A DNA stretch of 64,000 nucleotides from Tetmemena sp. SeJ-2015 (GCA_027382625.1 JAJKFJ010022206.1:1-64000); one strand, 5' to 3'; numbered from the stretch's first letter, positions 18,349-30,920 are shown. The notes: generated by a model not told the origin, from the sequence alone. Numbers and translations: made by a program.

Positions 18349-19973
18349 GTGAGCTAGCAACTTGCTTTTGATTATAGATTTATTTTCATGTTTCTCCAAA
18401 GCTAATCTAAATAGTCTTATGATTTATGGAAATTAGCAAAGACCAAGAAAGCTACAGCTGCTGGTAAAACGTAAGCAAGGTATTTTTCCATCTCAGGTCT
18501 TATCAAATTAGTAATTTCATCTCTTTAGCTTTAGTCCACCATGTAATTAGCTCCAATCACGACCATGTAGTTATATAGCTACCTCTAACTTGAGTTATAA
18601 GTATAATTGTACGGACTGAATACTCTAGTAACATAGTATCCATATTGAAAAATACTTGATATATTCTGAGGGATACTTTCTTACAAATGTGTCATACTGA
18701 TAGCTAGTTGTAGTAGAGTTAGAAGTTGAGTTGCTGTTAGAAGAGTTTTAGCCAGCAAATACTTGCTGATAGTCAGGCTTGAGATCAGCCAAATTATAGT
18801 CCTATTACTCTTGGCTGTACGTTATTGAATATGAGTGAGTCTTATTCAGTAGAGTTTCCTACTCTATAGATTGAGACTTAAAAAAAATGTAATACATAAA
18901 AATAGACTTGATAGTATCTGAAACCGTTGAGCTGCAGTTTTGAGTAAACTATGTCGTTTATTACGAGAGTCAGGTCAAACTAGATTCCGAAAACTGCCAC
19001 TTTCTTGTTGTTAGCATTTGTAATTGGATAGAGAACCTGGATTCTTGTTTGTCCGGGCTCAAATATATCGTCTCTCAACTCTTGAACAATCTTGAAATAT
19101 TTTTAATAAAAATTGTAATTGTTTAACAATCGGCCTTGTTACTATGTTTGAAAGAGTGGCAGCAGTTGAAAACGTGAAATTTATTGGAATTAGGTGGCTG
19201 GAAAAGTGAAAATCAACTGGTCATTAGAGCCATCGTCATAAATAACAAACTGCCTGTAAATGTTGATCTGGTACTAAGTGCCCATCTTTAACTCTCTCTG
19301 AGTTATCCATAATGGGTTTAGAGCCGTCATTCTTTTAATAAGGAAAAAGATTTTATCATAAAGTTAATTATTCATTCTTTTGGGAATTTCAAGATTTGAA
19401 GTCACACTCTATAAAAATATGGTATAAGAGAGCAACAACTAATTTGTAAAGGATTTAAATTGAAGAGTGTAAAAATTGTTTTCTTACTTGCTACAAGCCA
19501 GTTAAGCGGTTGAAAGCTTGATAATAAATATTAAAATAAGTTTATTTTATATTAAGGATAGGTAACTGAAGTTAGATTGGTGTTAGCAGAATTACTCATA
19601 AGTTGCGAGTAAGTAAGAGGAACATAGTCAAAGCATAATAAATTGCAATTTATGAACTTCGTACTGCCAGTTAAGTGGATGCTGTGGATATGTCTTCAAA
19701 GCTATAAAATGTTTTTCATTGCCGAGTAGATGTGGTGGACTTACTTAAAATTTCTGAGACTATGGTATTGAGTTTAGCAGCTGTGTTATTCGCATTTAAA
19801 AGAAAGAAGTTTAAGCCTCCTGCAATATTCCTATTAGCAAGTTAGAGATAGGAGTTCCACTTACACAGACATTTGGAGTTGCCTGTCTTAGTTAAGCTGC
19901 GAGTACTACCCTTGGATTTCGTCTATGTTGTATTCAGAAAAGAAGTACAGTCAATAATATCATCTATATTCAT
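18330..19973 (-). CDS. membrane-anchored protein of unknown function
   Basis: Starts MNIDDIIDCTSFLNTT at 19973. The translation runs through several exons: ANRNIAGGLNFFLLNANN, LLCFDYVPLTYSQLMSNS, MTALNPLWITQRELKMG, NIYRQFVIYDDGSNDQLIF, FKIVQELRDDIFEPGQTR. It ends with one hydrophobic helix, YLAYVLPAAVAFLVFANF, and a short charged tail. GT-AG introns of about 30-45 nt restore the frame near 19725-19770 and 18860-18890. The long polar region with many Asn/Ser/Thr before a single C-terminal membrane helix suggests an extracellular or lumenal domain with a membrane anchor. No family is recognised. If the tail is read to its TGA (18330), the gene overlaps the 3' end of the convergent channel gene by 19 bp. 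Confidence 0.55.
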
Positions 19974-20397
19974 TTGTGTGTTAAATCAATCTATTTTGAC
20001 AGGATTATTATTAAATTCATTTTAAATAATCCTTTAAAATAGTTTAAAATAGTTTGAGGTTTGAGTGCGAAAATGCAAAGCAGGGTAACAAAAAGAATGA
20101 AGAAAAACAGGCATGAGGTTGTGGTCCCTAGTAAATAAATTTAAAAATTAGTAAAAGCTGAGTGCTAAGTCTCCATTCTTGAGGGTTCCTCATATTATTC
20201 ATGAATTTAGCGAGAGGATCTCTCCATGATTTAATTTAGATGATAAAATAAAAGCAATAATATTGATTTCTTTTTTTTTGAGGCCATGAAAGGTATGATA
20301 TTCTTGTTAGTAAATTAATTATTTTAGACTCTTTAAGTAACTTATCCATATTCTAGCAGGATAATTAATGAAGAAATCAAAGTGGTACATAAATCGA

Positions 20398-21272
20398 TCA
20401 CTGTAAACTGATGTGTACATTCTAATGATCAGTAATAGACTCATCCAGTGAGTTAACTTTAATCGATTTGGTGTTCTGCAGTCTGTTTGAGTCAAGCAAA
20501 GACTTTTCAGCTTAAAATATTATAGTGTGCGCTGATTCATGATTGTGGAGATAAAGTTGCTCTTTGTTGAGTTTAATGTGCCTGCCTTCTCTTTCCATAT
20601 CTTTCTCTTCCTCCTAGTCATCACCTTCATATTCTTCAATCACCCCTAGATCGTTCTCCATCTTTCTCTGTACTTGCACAAGTCCTCCTTTGACGAGTGG
20701 AGCATGTTTACCCCAGCTCGCTCCAGACTCTGTGAACACCAGCCCCCCTTACTTAGAGTTTTCACTGATGTTTTTGTTTATCTTTTTCTTAGGAGGGTAC
20801 AACTTTAGTGCATCTGAGTCTCAATATAATGTATAAGTATAAGAAGTCATTAGGATCAACTCCGCAAAGCTGATCCAGAGTTCTGTTGAAGTCCTCAAAG
20901 ATTTCATTGACCTTCGATTCATCATAGAGTAGATTAAATAACTAGATTATGATGATAATGATACTCTTAAATTAACGACAGGCTTCTGTATGAACATTTC
21001 TACCTTCTTACTAGAGTCTTAGTTGCCGCCCTTCCTGTTCTAGTCATCCTTGGTCTCTTCATTCATTTAAAAGCAATGGAAGTTTATAAATGCATTGACC
21101 TAATAAATTGATTGAAGAAGCTCCAGAAGATGGATTTGAGTTGCTCTATCTCATTCTTCTTGCCGTCCTTACTTGAACTTACTTTTAGCTTGGCAGTGTC
21201 CGTTTGCTTCACTGACTCAGTCAGCTCATTGATAGGGGTCGCTATGAATTTCTAAGAGAACAGCAAAATCAT
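20398..21272 (-). CDS. hypothetical protein with a 23-nt intron
   Basis: Starts MILLFSQKFIATPINELTES at 21272, continues through MNEETKDDQNRKGGNQDSSK and LLYDESKVNEIFEDFNRTLD, and ends in an acidic segment (IEEYEGDDQEEEKDMEREGR) followed by NTKSIKVNSLDESITDH and TGA at 20398. A 23-nt GT-AG intron (20942-20964) joins ...VVNLR to LFNLLYDES in phase. The 20.8 kb region changes frame by one base after FLYLYI, a probable slip or small IES. The protein is about 230-270 residues, acidic and without a recognised domain. The folded part NEIFEDFNRTLDQLCGVDP may be a short helical domain. Function unknown. Confidence 0.55.
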
Positions 21273-21362
21273 CAAATTAGCAAATAATATATCCAAATAG
21301 CAAAGTTATTATACTCATTTAGATAAAGATTGCACTGAATTATAATATAAACGATTTAAAAC

Positions 21363-22402
21363 ATGGAAAATTATAATATATAGTGCTATATATTTTTAGT
21401 GTGTTAAAATTCCGAGAAGGTAGAAAGATAAGTTGCTTAAGGTTAAGATATAGGCATTTGGAGTATACAAACTGGAGTTTGTAGAGGGAGAAATCCTAGA
21501 TGACTATAGATTTGCAAACCACAAAGTGCTCCAATTCCCAGATATAGTAAAGCCACTTTAAACTGAAGAAGAAGCAGCAGCAAAGAAAGAAACTGAACCT
21601 ATCTCTCTCTACGTAGCATAAGAATTCATGTTGGGCAAGGGAGGAATATGTTGGGATGCAGTAAGTCTTTCATTGAAAAAAAAACTAAGCAGCTTCCTTA
21701 ATACCTTAACTGTAGAGCTATGTTATGGCTAAGGTCATAGAGAGAGATATCATCTTCAATGAAGACCATAAAGGCTAAAAACTTAACTGTAACAAATTTG
21801 TTTCTTCACACTTTATCTATAGTTATTGAATTGGGAGCTGCAACAGCGCTGCCAAGTTTGCTTATTGCCGCCCATGGCCATGAAGTAATAGCTACCGATC
21901 TGAAGAAGATTGTAGAGAGAATAACACACAAATGTGTCAGCCTAAATCCACAGATAGCTGAGAGAGTGAGTGTAGTTGAATTGTCTTGGGGCGATGAAGA
22001 TCATATATCAAAGACGATTTCGCAAATAAAAAGAACAAATGATGATGAGGTACCTCATCTGGACTACATAATCTGCGCAGATCTAATCTATTTAGACGTA
22101 CTTTTATTTCTTAAAGGCTTACTTCTTTCTTTAGGAAACTTTCGAGGACTTAGTAAAGACTTTGAAGATGCTTTCAGAGTTCAATAGAGACCACATTCCC
22201 ATAGTTTTCATGAGTTACAAGATTAGACTACCAGAGCTCACTCAAAAATTCATAGACATGTTCAAAGAGCATTTTGAAATCATTGAGGAATTGGGTAATT
22301 TACTAAATCATCTTTCTCATTTCTTCTAATATAGATATTCATTCTATTCATCCCAACCCGAATGAGAAGTTCATCAAAGCAAAGCTAAAGACAAATCTAT
22401 GA
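21363..22402 (+). CDS. METTL21-type protein methyltransferase
   Basis: Predicted class I S-adenosylmethionine-dependent methyltransferase of the Methyltransf_16 (METTL21/EEF1AKMT) type, which methylates lysines on chaperones or elongation factors. Visible motifs in order: a pre-motif loop GKGGICWDASYVMAKVIER (the place of the usual W-PAG-LA loop), motif I IELGAATALPSLLIA, the acidic residue of strand 2 in VIATDLKK, motif IV YIICADLIYLDETFEDLVK, and a late HIPIVFMSYKIR. Four GT-AG introns of about 34-55 nt restore one continuous frame from about 21430 to TGA at 22400-22402. The start is unclear. An ATG at 21363 is not in frame with the body, so the true first exon may be elsewhere or a slip is present. 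About 250 residues, normal for the family. Confidence 0.85.
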
Positions 22403-22491
22403 GAAATAGGAGCTTTTGAATTAATTAAACTCAATATGAAGTATTCTATCCTTAGAAAGATTTAGAATCTTCTCTATTAAGATTTTTAAAA

Positions 22492-24468
22492 ATGAAACTA
22501 AGTTTTATTGCAAGCTTGATAGCTTTTAGCGCAATCTCTGCAGTTCATCATGTGAATTCCATGTCTGCTGAGGAAATCAACAAAGAAGTAAATTGAAAAT
22601 GCGTAAACTGAACTTTAGATTTACCAAGACAAAGGAGTGTTCATTCTTTATTTAAAGGTAAAAGTTATATAGCAAACTTTTTTTATTCTTAAAGACGAAA
22701 ACTTTGACGACTTCATAAATTGGAACAACTTGACTTTCGTTTGCTTCCATAATGGAAAGTAAGAAAAGGAATCCCCTTATAAGATTTTACTTTCCAAATG
22801 ACATTAGGAAATAAGATTCCATCAAGATGATTCTTAACATCTTTTATAGTGAAGATTTAACTTAGATGCTGTTAGAGTACATATCTTAGGTAGCAGTGAG
22901 GATGGAGAGCTATTTCCCTTCAATTCAATTTGGAATGATTAATGTAGAGAAAGCTAAGATCATAGAAGCAAGATACCAGCCTCTAAACGCTCCAGACTTT
23001 AAACTTTTCTAGTAAGCAGAATATTTACCATCTCATATTGTTTTTGAATAGTCAGGCAAAACCCACTAATTACTTTGGGAAACTGAATGTTGACTCAATT
23101 GTGGACTGGATCAGGAAAAAGACTGGCTTCTCTTCCAATTAAATCAAGAACCACAACCAACTATCAACCAAGTGAAATTTAGAAATAATTTCAACTAAAG
23201 CTATCTTATTTACCGATAATCTCTCGCTCAAGGGTGAATGAGAATTTAGCAGTATACTTTGGACCTACTACAATCAACAAGTTCAAACTGTTCTTAGAGC
23301 TTTCCAAGGATTTCATGCAGTAGGATGATATAGAGTTCGCTCATGTTGACACGACAACCTACCCTCCATCTGAGTTAGAAATTTACAACTTGAAAGAGTT
23401 TGAAGAGCGAGGCTATTAGTTGAGAGTGTACAGGAGGAGAAGTTTAGGGGACTATAAGGATTACCATTTGGAGAAGTTTGACTTTGAAGATGTGAGGAAG
23501 TTCATCATCCTGAGCACCTTTGTGGGTCCCACCCCAGAGATCGCAAGAGAGCTCAGTACTGAGAACGCCATGAAGATATTCACCTACAACAGACCGATCA
23601 TGATCCTTTTCAGAAATTCTTCGGCTACTGATGTGCAATACTATCACAAAGAGCTACACTAGGCGTTTGACGAGATTCAAGATAAGATATTAGTCGCAAT
23701 CGCAGATATCAATAACGCAATCACGCAGAAGATTGCACAGCTGGTCGGATTAGATACTCAGAAAGATCACTTCCCCGCTATTAGAATTCTAGATCCTAAT
23801 CCAGGCAAGACGCACGTCCTCAAGTACTATTACAACTAAGACAATATAGATAAAGAGAAGATAGTGGCATTTGTAAAAGACTTCTCTGAGGGCAGGGTTC
23901 AACCCTATCGCAGAAACTAAGATAACCCTTCATCTCCCTCTAATTATAATGCAGTTAGTCTCTTAAGTTGATAATATGAAGTTGTTTATATGTGATAGCG
24001 TTGAACAGCTAGACTTTTGAAAAGGTAGTGATGGATAAGGACTTGGATGTGTTTGTTATGTTTGTGGGAGGAGGTCCCTGCTAGCTATGCAGTGAGTTCT
24101 TGCCCGTTTATGAGAAAGCTGCTAAGGTCTTAAGCAACACCTAGAATCTATTATTCACAACCATAAACATGGGTCTCAACGAGTTAGACGATCACGTGGT
24201 GTACTACTACCCTACCATAAGATTCTACCCCAAGGACTCCAAGTACAGACCTTATGACTACGACCAAGGTTTGGACTTGAATGACGTGATTAAGTTCGTG
24301 AAAAGGGTGGCAGCAGTCAAGCCAATAGTGGAGGACTATTCAGTCCTGCTTGAGGAAGAGGCAGCTTCAAAAACTCAACAAGTCAACTCAGCCGAGAAGG
24401 TTATGCAAGGAGAGGAAAGTCACTAACATGAGAAAATCGCCCACAATCCTAAACTAGAGGATTTATGA
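22492..24468 (+). CDS. protein disulfide isomerase-like ER protein
   Basis: Predicted ER-lumenal thioredoxin-fold protein. It starts with a signal peptide, MKLSFIASLIAFSAISA. The first thioredoxin domain is recognisable (LKDENFDDFINWNNLTFVCF) but has no CxxC where the active site should be. Later come thioredoxin-like blocks TNYFGKLNVDSIVDWIRKKT, VNENLAVYFGPTTINKF and HFPAIRILDPNPGKTHVLKY. The last domain has SQTFEKVVMDKDLDVFVMFV followed by PCQLCSEFLPVYEKAAKVL, a CQLC motif in the active-site place, and VYYYPTIRFYPKD. The protein ends KLEDL, resembling an ER-retrieval signal. Introns of about 31-65 nt are GT-AG. One A too many in AAAA at 23058-23061 shifts the frame. About 570 residues, typical for a PDI. 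Confidence 0.8.
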
Positions 24469-24659
24469 GTATAGCTGATTATAATTAAGCTTCTCCAACT
24501 CTTCTTCTTTCCTCTGGCTTATAAGATTAAGAATATAGAGGGAGTGATAATTATAATTCTAAAAAATGAATTACCTCAAGCTACAAAAACTTCCTCAATT
24601 ACTTTGCCTTTCATATTTTTCTTCTTCCTAAAATAGTGAAGAGCTAGAAGCGCAGAGCG

Positions 24660-25470
24660 ATGTCTAAGGCTCCTAACTGGAAAGACAAAGGCTACAAGGA
24701 TATTGATATCGACATCTTCGCACTTTACAGTCGCAATAATAAGAACGCCGCCCTCTAGGCAGCTGGTCAAGCTCCCTAGGGCAGAAGAATGGACGAGGAT
24801 GAAAGAGCTTACTACATCGACGAGTAGAAGAAACAGATGGGACTGCAGGACATGCTTGACCAGTCCTCTAAGAGATCTTAGGTTGGAGAGTAGCTTTACT
24901 CAGACATGCCTTATCTGGAATTCACCCAGTTGTCTAGGAAGGCCCACAACCAGTCTTTGTTCCAGCCGCACGAGATGCACTGGAGTCTGAAGGACTACTT
25001 AGCTCATGAGTTAGACGTGCTAGATGAGACCGAGAGAAGGATTGAGAAGAAGGTGGAGCTAGGAGGCAAGGAGCTCAATGCCACTATTATCAAAATCACT
25101 GACTAGTTTTATCAGCAATTAATAAATGCTTTTGCTGTTAAAGTTCTAGGAAGTAGAGAACTAATTCAAGGACTAAATCTTAAATTAATTGTGAGCTTTT
25201 TATTTTTGGTATGAGGACGAATTCTCTAACAGCCAAATCTAAGAACTTATAGAGTTGATCGAGGAAGAAGCTAAATATTATAGTTTTCATATTATAATCT
25301 ATAAAAATTTTTTGTTGATATTTATTATAAAACAAAATAAGAAGATCTTACTTTAGAAATGGCTTGTAATATTCTAATTATGCTGATACTTCATGCTTTA
25401 ATTCGTTTAAATATATGAAGCTAGAGAGGAGGAAATGGAAGAAGCCAAGAAAAATGGAAAGCAACCATGA
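24660..25470 (+). CDS. small acidic/coiled protein with two IESs
   Basis: Unrecognised protein starting MSKAPNWKDKGYKDIDIDIF. Once the two IESs (25134-25200 and 25274-25423) are removed the frame is open to TGA at 25468-25470, ending EEAREEEMEEAKKNGKQP. Length is about 200 residues. Middle segment: LEFTQLSRKAHNQSLFQPHE, then SLKDYLAHELDVLDETERR. The second half is predicted helical and acidic. No domain is recognised. Both joins keep frame and give plausible protein (INAF+YFWYEDEF and IEEEA+REEEMEE), which makes this one of the best demonstrations of IES structure in the window. Confidence 0.75.
25134..25200 (+). other. IES, pointer GCTTTT (67 bp)
   Basis: GCTTTT occurs at 25128-25133 and again at 25195-25200. 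Removing the intervening DNA plus one copy joins ...INAF to YFWYEDEF in frame and removes the TGA that otherwise follows at 25210. The insert lacks GT...AG ends, so an intron is unlikely. Confidence 0.8.
25274..25423 (+). other. IES, pointer GAAGCTA (150 bp)
   Basis: GAAGCTA occurs at 25267-25273 and 25417-25423. Excision with one copy joins ELIEEEA to REEEMEEAKK in frame. The insert is strongly AT-rich, non-coding and without splice-site ends. Confidence 0.85.
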
Positions 25471-25670
25471 TTCACAACTGGCTTGAAACAAAGGAGAGTG
25501 TTCTAAAGATTTAGCAACCATTATTTAATTTACAGCCATCCATCTTAGTTCACACTTTGCAATCAAAGAGAGGTGTAGATTATGATTTAGTAAGATTATC
25601 AAATGCTTTAATTAAAGTGCTAATAGTAGTTCTAACGAAGTTAAGCTAAAGGCAAAGAAAAGGGCAATCC

Positions 25671-28600
25671 TCATTTTCTCTTCTTAGCAGAGTTGTTTCT
25701 AGAGTCCATGCTGAATAAACCATCTTCTTAATGTTGCTGCTTCTCTTGCCTGGATGGGGATCCAAATAAGTTAGACACGTCTCCGAACTTAGATCCAGTC
25801 TGTGCACCTCCAAACAACCCAGTAGGTGCTGCTCCTCCAAATAAGGGATTAGGGTTTTGCGCATTAGTGGCAAAAGGATTAGGCTAGAAAGCATTCTAAG
25901 AAGCAGAAGGTGCTCCAAACAAACTTCCCTGAGGTTAGAGAGAATTTTAACCGAACAGGCTTGACTATTACTGTGTGAAGATTGAGTTGGGGATAGATTG
26001 GTTGACTTAAGGTTGATTTGCAAGATTGCCAAACCCATTGGCAGTGGGAGTTGAATTGGAGAAGAGACTTGGCGCCTAGCCAAATAAACCATTAGGAGCA
26101 GCAGGAGTGGGAGCAGAAGTTGCACTCTGTGAGAAGAGACTGGGTTACTAAGTTATAGAGTTATTTGTATTTGGCCAGGTTGGTGGTTATGCAGATGCGA
26201 ATGGGTTTGCAGCTTTTACTGGAGAAACTAGTGTCTGAGCTGTAGAAGCGAAAGGAATGGAGGAAATTGGGGTGGGCCCTCCAAATTAATTAAGATACTT
26301 TATTATCAAATAGAGATGAAGCAGGTTATGCACTGCTTTGAGTAAAGAGACTTGGCTGAGTGTTTTACTGGCCAATTAGTGAGGGAGCAGTCGTTGTTGG
26401 CTTGTCTACAGTCGTTGCTGCTGCTGGCTAGTTTCCAAATAGTCCAATATAAATAAAACATTTAGTCCAGGCTTTCCTTGAGGTTGTTAATTTGCCAATG
26501 CTCTGGCTCCTTCTCCCAACTAACTGGGCTTCTAAAATAAAATATGAAAGATTAAAACTAAGGCTTGCTTTAATAAGTTTACTCCTGTGAAGTGGGATTA
26601 GTAGGCAGCAGGGGGTTGAAAGCGGCAGGAGCTGATTGAGGTTTCAGGAATGGATTTGTAGACACATCCTTTTGGAATGCCAATATCGTGCGATCTAAAT
26701 CAAAACTTATAATGATCAATTAAATGAGAAAGTAAGTAAGTTCATAAGTGTTTGCTAATTATGATAATTTAAATTAAAATGGAAATTGAATAGGGCAATA
26801 AATCTAATCAACCATATTTAAATTCAAATAAATTATCAGCCATATTTTGTATCTTAATAATAATTGAATTGCAATTAAAAAAGCTGAAGATCGATGAGCT
26901 ATTCTCATGTCAAATTATATTTTTCACAACCTTGCATTTCCATTTTCCTTATTATTTGATCTAGTCTTAAATTTGAGCATATTCCAAATTATATTTAAAC
27001 AAATAACTGCATTCTTTAAGCACCTAATAATAAATTGACTCTTTTGCATATGGTTTGAGTAATAGTTTAATATATTTTAAACTTAGCAATAGAGGATTAT
27101 GAGCAATCTCTTGCATCTTCTCTTGCTTATTATCGGTTGTAGGAAGTTATTCTTGAGTAGGTTTAGCTGTTTCAGTGGAAAGAGCTGATGTAGAAAAGAG
27201 ACTTGCTTAAGGTTTTGAAGCTGGGGCAGCACTAGTAAACAGAGAAGGAGCAGATTTGGTAGTTTCTTAATTAAATTAAAGCGAATAAAGAATCTTCCTT
27301 TTTGTCAGCAGTTGCAAAGAGACTTTCTTTTACTGGAGCGTTGAAGAGAGAAGTAGACTCTGAAGCAGTTGTCTTATTAGCAAAGGGAAATATGGAAGTC
27401 ATAGGCTTTTTAACCTTCAGTTGCCTTCGCTTCGTCTGCACTCAGAATAGATGGCTTTTAAGAGAATAGCGAGGGTTTTGGCTCACTACTAATCCTTTCA
27501 TCAGTTGTTTGTAAATATAAAAAGTGTTTTTGTTGTTTGAGAGATGGTTGGCTTATCGAAAATGCTAGTCTTTTAAAACAAATATATATTTCTTAACTTT
27601 ACTATAAATATGATGCATTCAATAAATTATAAAGATAAATATATATTCTAAAAAATCTAATGGGTCTTTTATTTTTAATCTTTCCCCCCTCTAATTAAAT
27701 GATTGAGTAATTAATTTGTAGTATAAAAATAAGTAGTCTTTGGCTTGGATGTTTCATCAGTCTTGGGCACTGTGAAAAGGGATGGCTTTGATTCTTCAGT
27801 ATTTGGCTTTGAGAACAAAGAGGCCACTACTGGTTGCTTGCTCTGATCCTTTTCACTTGGCTTGTCAAAGAGGGAGGGCGTGGAACTAGGTCCAAACAAA
27901 GATGGCTTGACTGCCACTGGCTTCTTTACAGACTCATCTTCGTCAAGGAAGGGTGACTTACTCACCAGAATAGTTTCCTTTCTTGGCCGCAGCAGCTGCA
28001 TTTGAAGACACTCCAAAAGCAGGAGATTGATTCGTCAGTAAGAAAGCATCCAAGTCCTTCTTGTGGTCTTGAGCTTCGCTTTAAATTAAAACTCTACAAC
28101 GCCGTTAGCTGAGAAAATCAATAATGGATAAGAAAAAGGCAAATCTTTTATTTATAGAAAAAAAATAGAAAATATATGTTAAGAATCTAGCAAAAAGTAA
28201 ACTGCTTCAAATATCAGCTAAAATTTAATATGAAATTTAAGAAATACTGAGAAAATGTTGTTTTGTGTTGAGGATGCACCAATCTATTACAATGGAGAAA
28301 CCGCGCCTACTCCTCTAGCAGAGATTTCTTTGGGATCAAAGAACATAGATTTAGTAGGCTTTATAGCTGCCAGAGAAGGAGACTCAGTTGCTTTCTTCTA
28401 GCTCTCTTGAATTTCATCAAACTTTTTCTGCAGAGTGGAAGTGGGCTGTTGTTAATCAGAATTGATTTGAAGAAGTTAGTCGTCTAAATTATCCCCAAAG
28501 TCTGATAGCGATCTAGACTTGGACTAGCCCAGGTATGCTTGAGTTGGGTTGCTCTGATATCCTCCAAATTTGAAAGTAAACTATCAATCAACAAATCAAT

Positions 28601-29264
28601 GTCAAACATGAGTTTAGTTGCTACTTTATGAGGACCCGAGAAAGTTGTAGTTACTTGTCGATTGAGCATGACATCCCTGCTTCCGGATCTTGAGCGAGAG
28701 AGTCCAGAGATCACTGAACGATATAAATTTATAACTTTTAAACCTTCATAGTTGCTATTGTTGTTAGAGAGAAGATTCTTGGTTTCCTTGTAGAATTTGT
28801 CCGTGCCCTTGTTCCAAGCACTAATGATGTTATCCTTCAGAGTGCTTTGCATCTTGGATTCAATTCTGTCTCCAAATTGCCAATGGTCTTGCTCTATTCT
28901 TCAATCTTACTGTTGAGAGAGGTGATGAGCTACTTCAATTCTGAGAACTGCTTTTCATTAACCTCTTTCAAAGATTGCTGGAGGCTCTTTTCACTTTGAC
29001 TGTCATCCTCAGTCTCAAATCTCGCCTTTGTTACTCTTTAAACACAAACCAACTATGCAATAGATAATAGAATTTGGTTAGGTTTACCTCTTCTAAGGGT
29101 AGCGTGACTCTTCAAAAGACTAATTTAGAGAGCTAGTTTGAAGTTGGGAGCTCTGACCTACAAAAACTGATCCTCTCTACCCAAACCTTCTCTTGCCAAG
29201 GCCTTCTCTCAAAGTCCAACTACTTCTTTTCAACTACTAATGATTAGATCTATACCTTCATTTT
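25671..29264 (-). CDS. FG-repeat nucleoporin
   Basis: Predicted nuclear pore component. The 5' part (29264 to about 28480) is coiled coil (EKSLQQSLKEVNEKQFSELK, KDNIISAWNKGTDKFYKETK). The rest is low-complexity sequence with many FG-type repeats: SPAFGVSSNAAAAAK, KPSLFGPSSTPSLFD, NGLFGQAPSLFSNS, GSLFGAPSASQNAF, NPLFGGAAPTGLFGGAQ. It ends NNSAKKRK at TGA 25671. FG repeats line the pore channel and bind transport receptors. The gene is interrupted by AT-rich non-coding segments (about 26690-27090, 27540-27710, 28080-28290) that may be introns or IESs, and the frame shifts repeatedly. The combination of coiled coil and FG repeats would suit a Nup62/Nup58-like or Nup214-like protein. I cannot choose between them. 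The start is approximate. Confidence 0.75.
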
Positions 29265-29399
29265 TAAGAATATGCATAATTATGAAATATTTGAATTCAT
29301 TAATGAAATATAGCTATGAGGTTCAAAAAAAATATGAATTAGATTAGATCAAATGTTGCTATAAAATTATATATGAGTTTTCGATATAACTCAACCTTT

Positions 29400-30236
29400 T
29401 TATTACAAGTTAAAATTGAAATAAAATAAGATCTGTACAAATCTGCAGTGTCCATTCTCTGAAATCTTCCCATCCCGAAGGATTGTACTGGCTTATTTAA
29501 TGCAACTATCAATAATAGCTAATTAAATGCATTTGAGGATAAGAGAGCAGACATTGTTCTTGGCCTATTTGGAACTTCTTATTCAATTGGAGTTTCGTCT
29601 TGCATGGCCTCTGACCCAGTAGTTTATTCGTTGATGGATTACTGCTCTTTTTGAGATGGGAAAACTTGGGGAATTGCAATTCTTTCGAATTTTGATTCCC
29701 TGCCTTTTATCTTTTCGTTAGTCACCCTCAGAACATTTATCGGTCCTACTTATCAAATAAACTTTCTCTTATAATATTCCCTATAAATTTATAATGAGTA
29801 CTTAATCTTCAAAGTGATGAAGTTTATGGTCACTTTTATCTGAGAATCTGCTTGCAAGAGAGTTGATAGTAGTTCTAATGAGATCTCTAAATCTGCCAAT
29901 CACACTATCATCCCTTGCTGGTTGTTCTTGCTTCATGATACCTACTCTTTTAGTCTCCAGTAAAGTTATAAACTCAAATGTTAAATTCATTTTCACCACT
30001 CATGAATAAAGTTTTGTTTTTGTGATCGACCTCCAGCTTTTATTCTTTGACGAAGTATGGAATGTTCCTTCTTTTATCGTTTTCAAGTCCAGTGTAAAAA
30101 TGCCTAGATATAAATATGATAATTTGTGTTGTCGACAAGGCAAGAGAATAATATAAAGAGGTAACCTTCTGATAGTTTTGGCGTTTGATGTTTGCAAAGG
30201 GCCCTTGATCAGGCTCTCTAGCCCTTGGAATTGCAA
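29400..30236 (-). CDS. hypothetical protein
   Basis: Unrecognised. Coding-like segments on the minus strand include IFTLDLKTIKEGTFHTSSK (near 30060), MVKMNLTFEFITLLETKR then DSVIGRFRDLIRTTINSLAS (29810-29999), and PINVLRVTNEKIKGRESK then AIPQVFPSQKEQQSINEQ and PVQSFGMGRFQRMD (about 29450-29740). They are in different frames and separated by short AT-rich DNA and one TGA near 30010, so at least one intron or IES lies between them. Start and end are uncertain. Confidence 0.4.
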
Positions 30237-30920
30237 ATCTATTAAACTATGGGATAGCTTATAGACTAATTTAAATATAGTTTTAGAAGATATTTTAAAA
30301 GAAATTAAGTCTATAGCTTTATCATCATTTTAAATACTTAGAGATATTAATAACTGTATCATAGAAGTATATAATCTTTCTGATAAAAATGAAAATCCGC
30401 TCAAGTCTTTAATGAGTCTAAAATGATGTTTTTGTATATCTTCAATTAATTTGTCTTATAAAATAATTATTTAAAAAATTTGAGAATTTTTTTTTTTGTT
30501 TTTTTTTTTGAAAAACTTAAAATATTTTTTATACTTGGGTTTAGTGCGGCAAAAGCTACTCATTACTAATTTATTATTCAATATTTTATAAAATTTAAAA
30601 AAAAATTTAAAAAAAATTTTCATAATTTAAATTTTTCCTTTTTTCTTTTTAATTTTAATTTTTTAATTTATTTTTTTAAAAATATTTTTCAAAACCCTTA
30701 AATTATTACAAAAATAAATCCTTGTTGATAAAGAAAAAGTGAAGTTTGAAACTAAATGTTATTTTATCTGATTCTCATCCTCCTCATTTTAAGAAACATT
30801 AAAATAAATTAGTTCTATTTTTCAAAATGTAGAAATTCTAAACAACATTCCTCGACCAAATCCTCCCACTCAAAGCTACACTAATCATAAATATGCTTTT
30901 TTATTTTAGCCTAAGACTAA
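30237..30920. other. AT-rich intergenic block
   Basis: No gene seen. The section 30480-30710 consists mostly of A and T runs similar to the block at the left end of the window. It separates the divergent hypothetical gene and the TPR gene. Confidence 0.6.
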
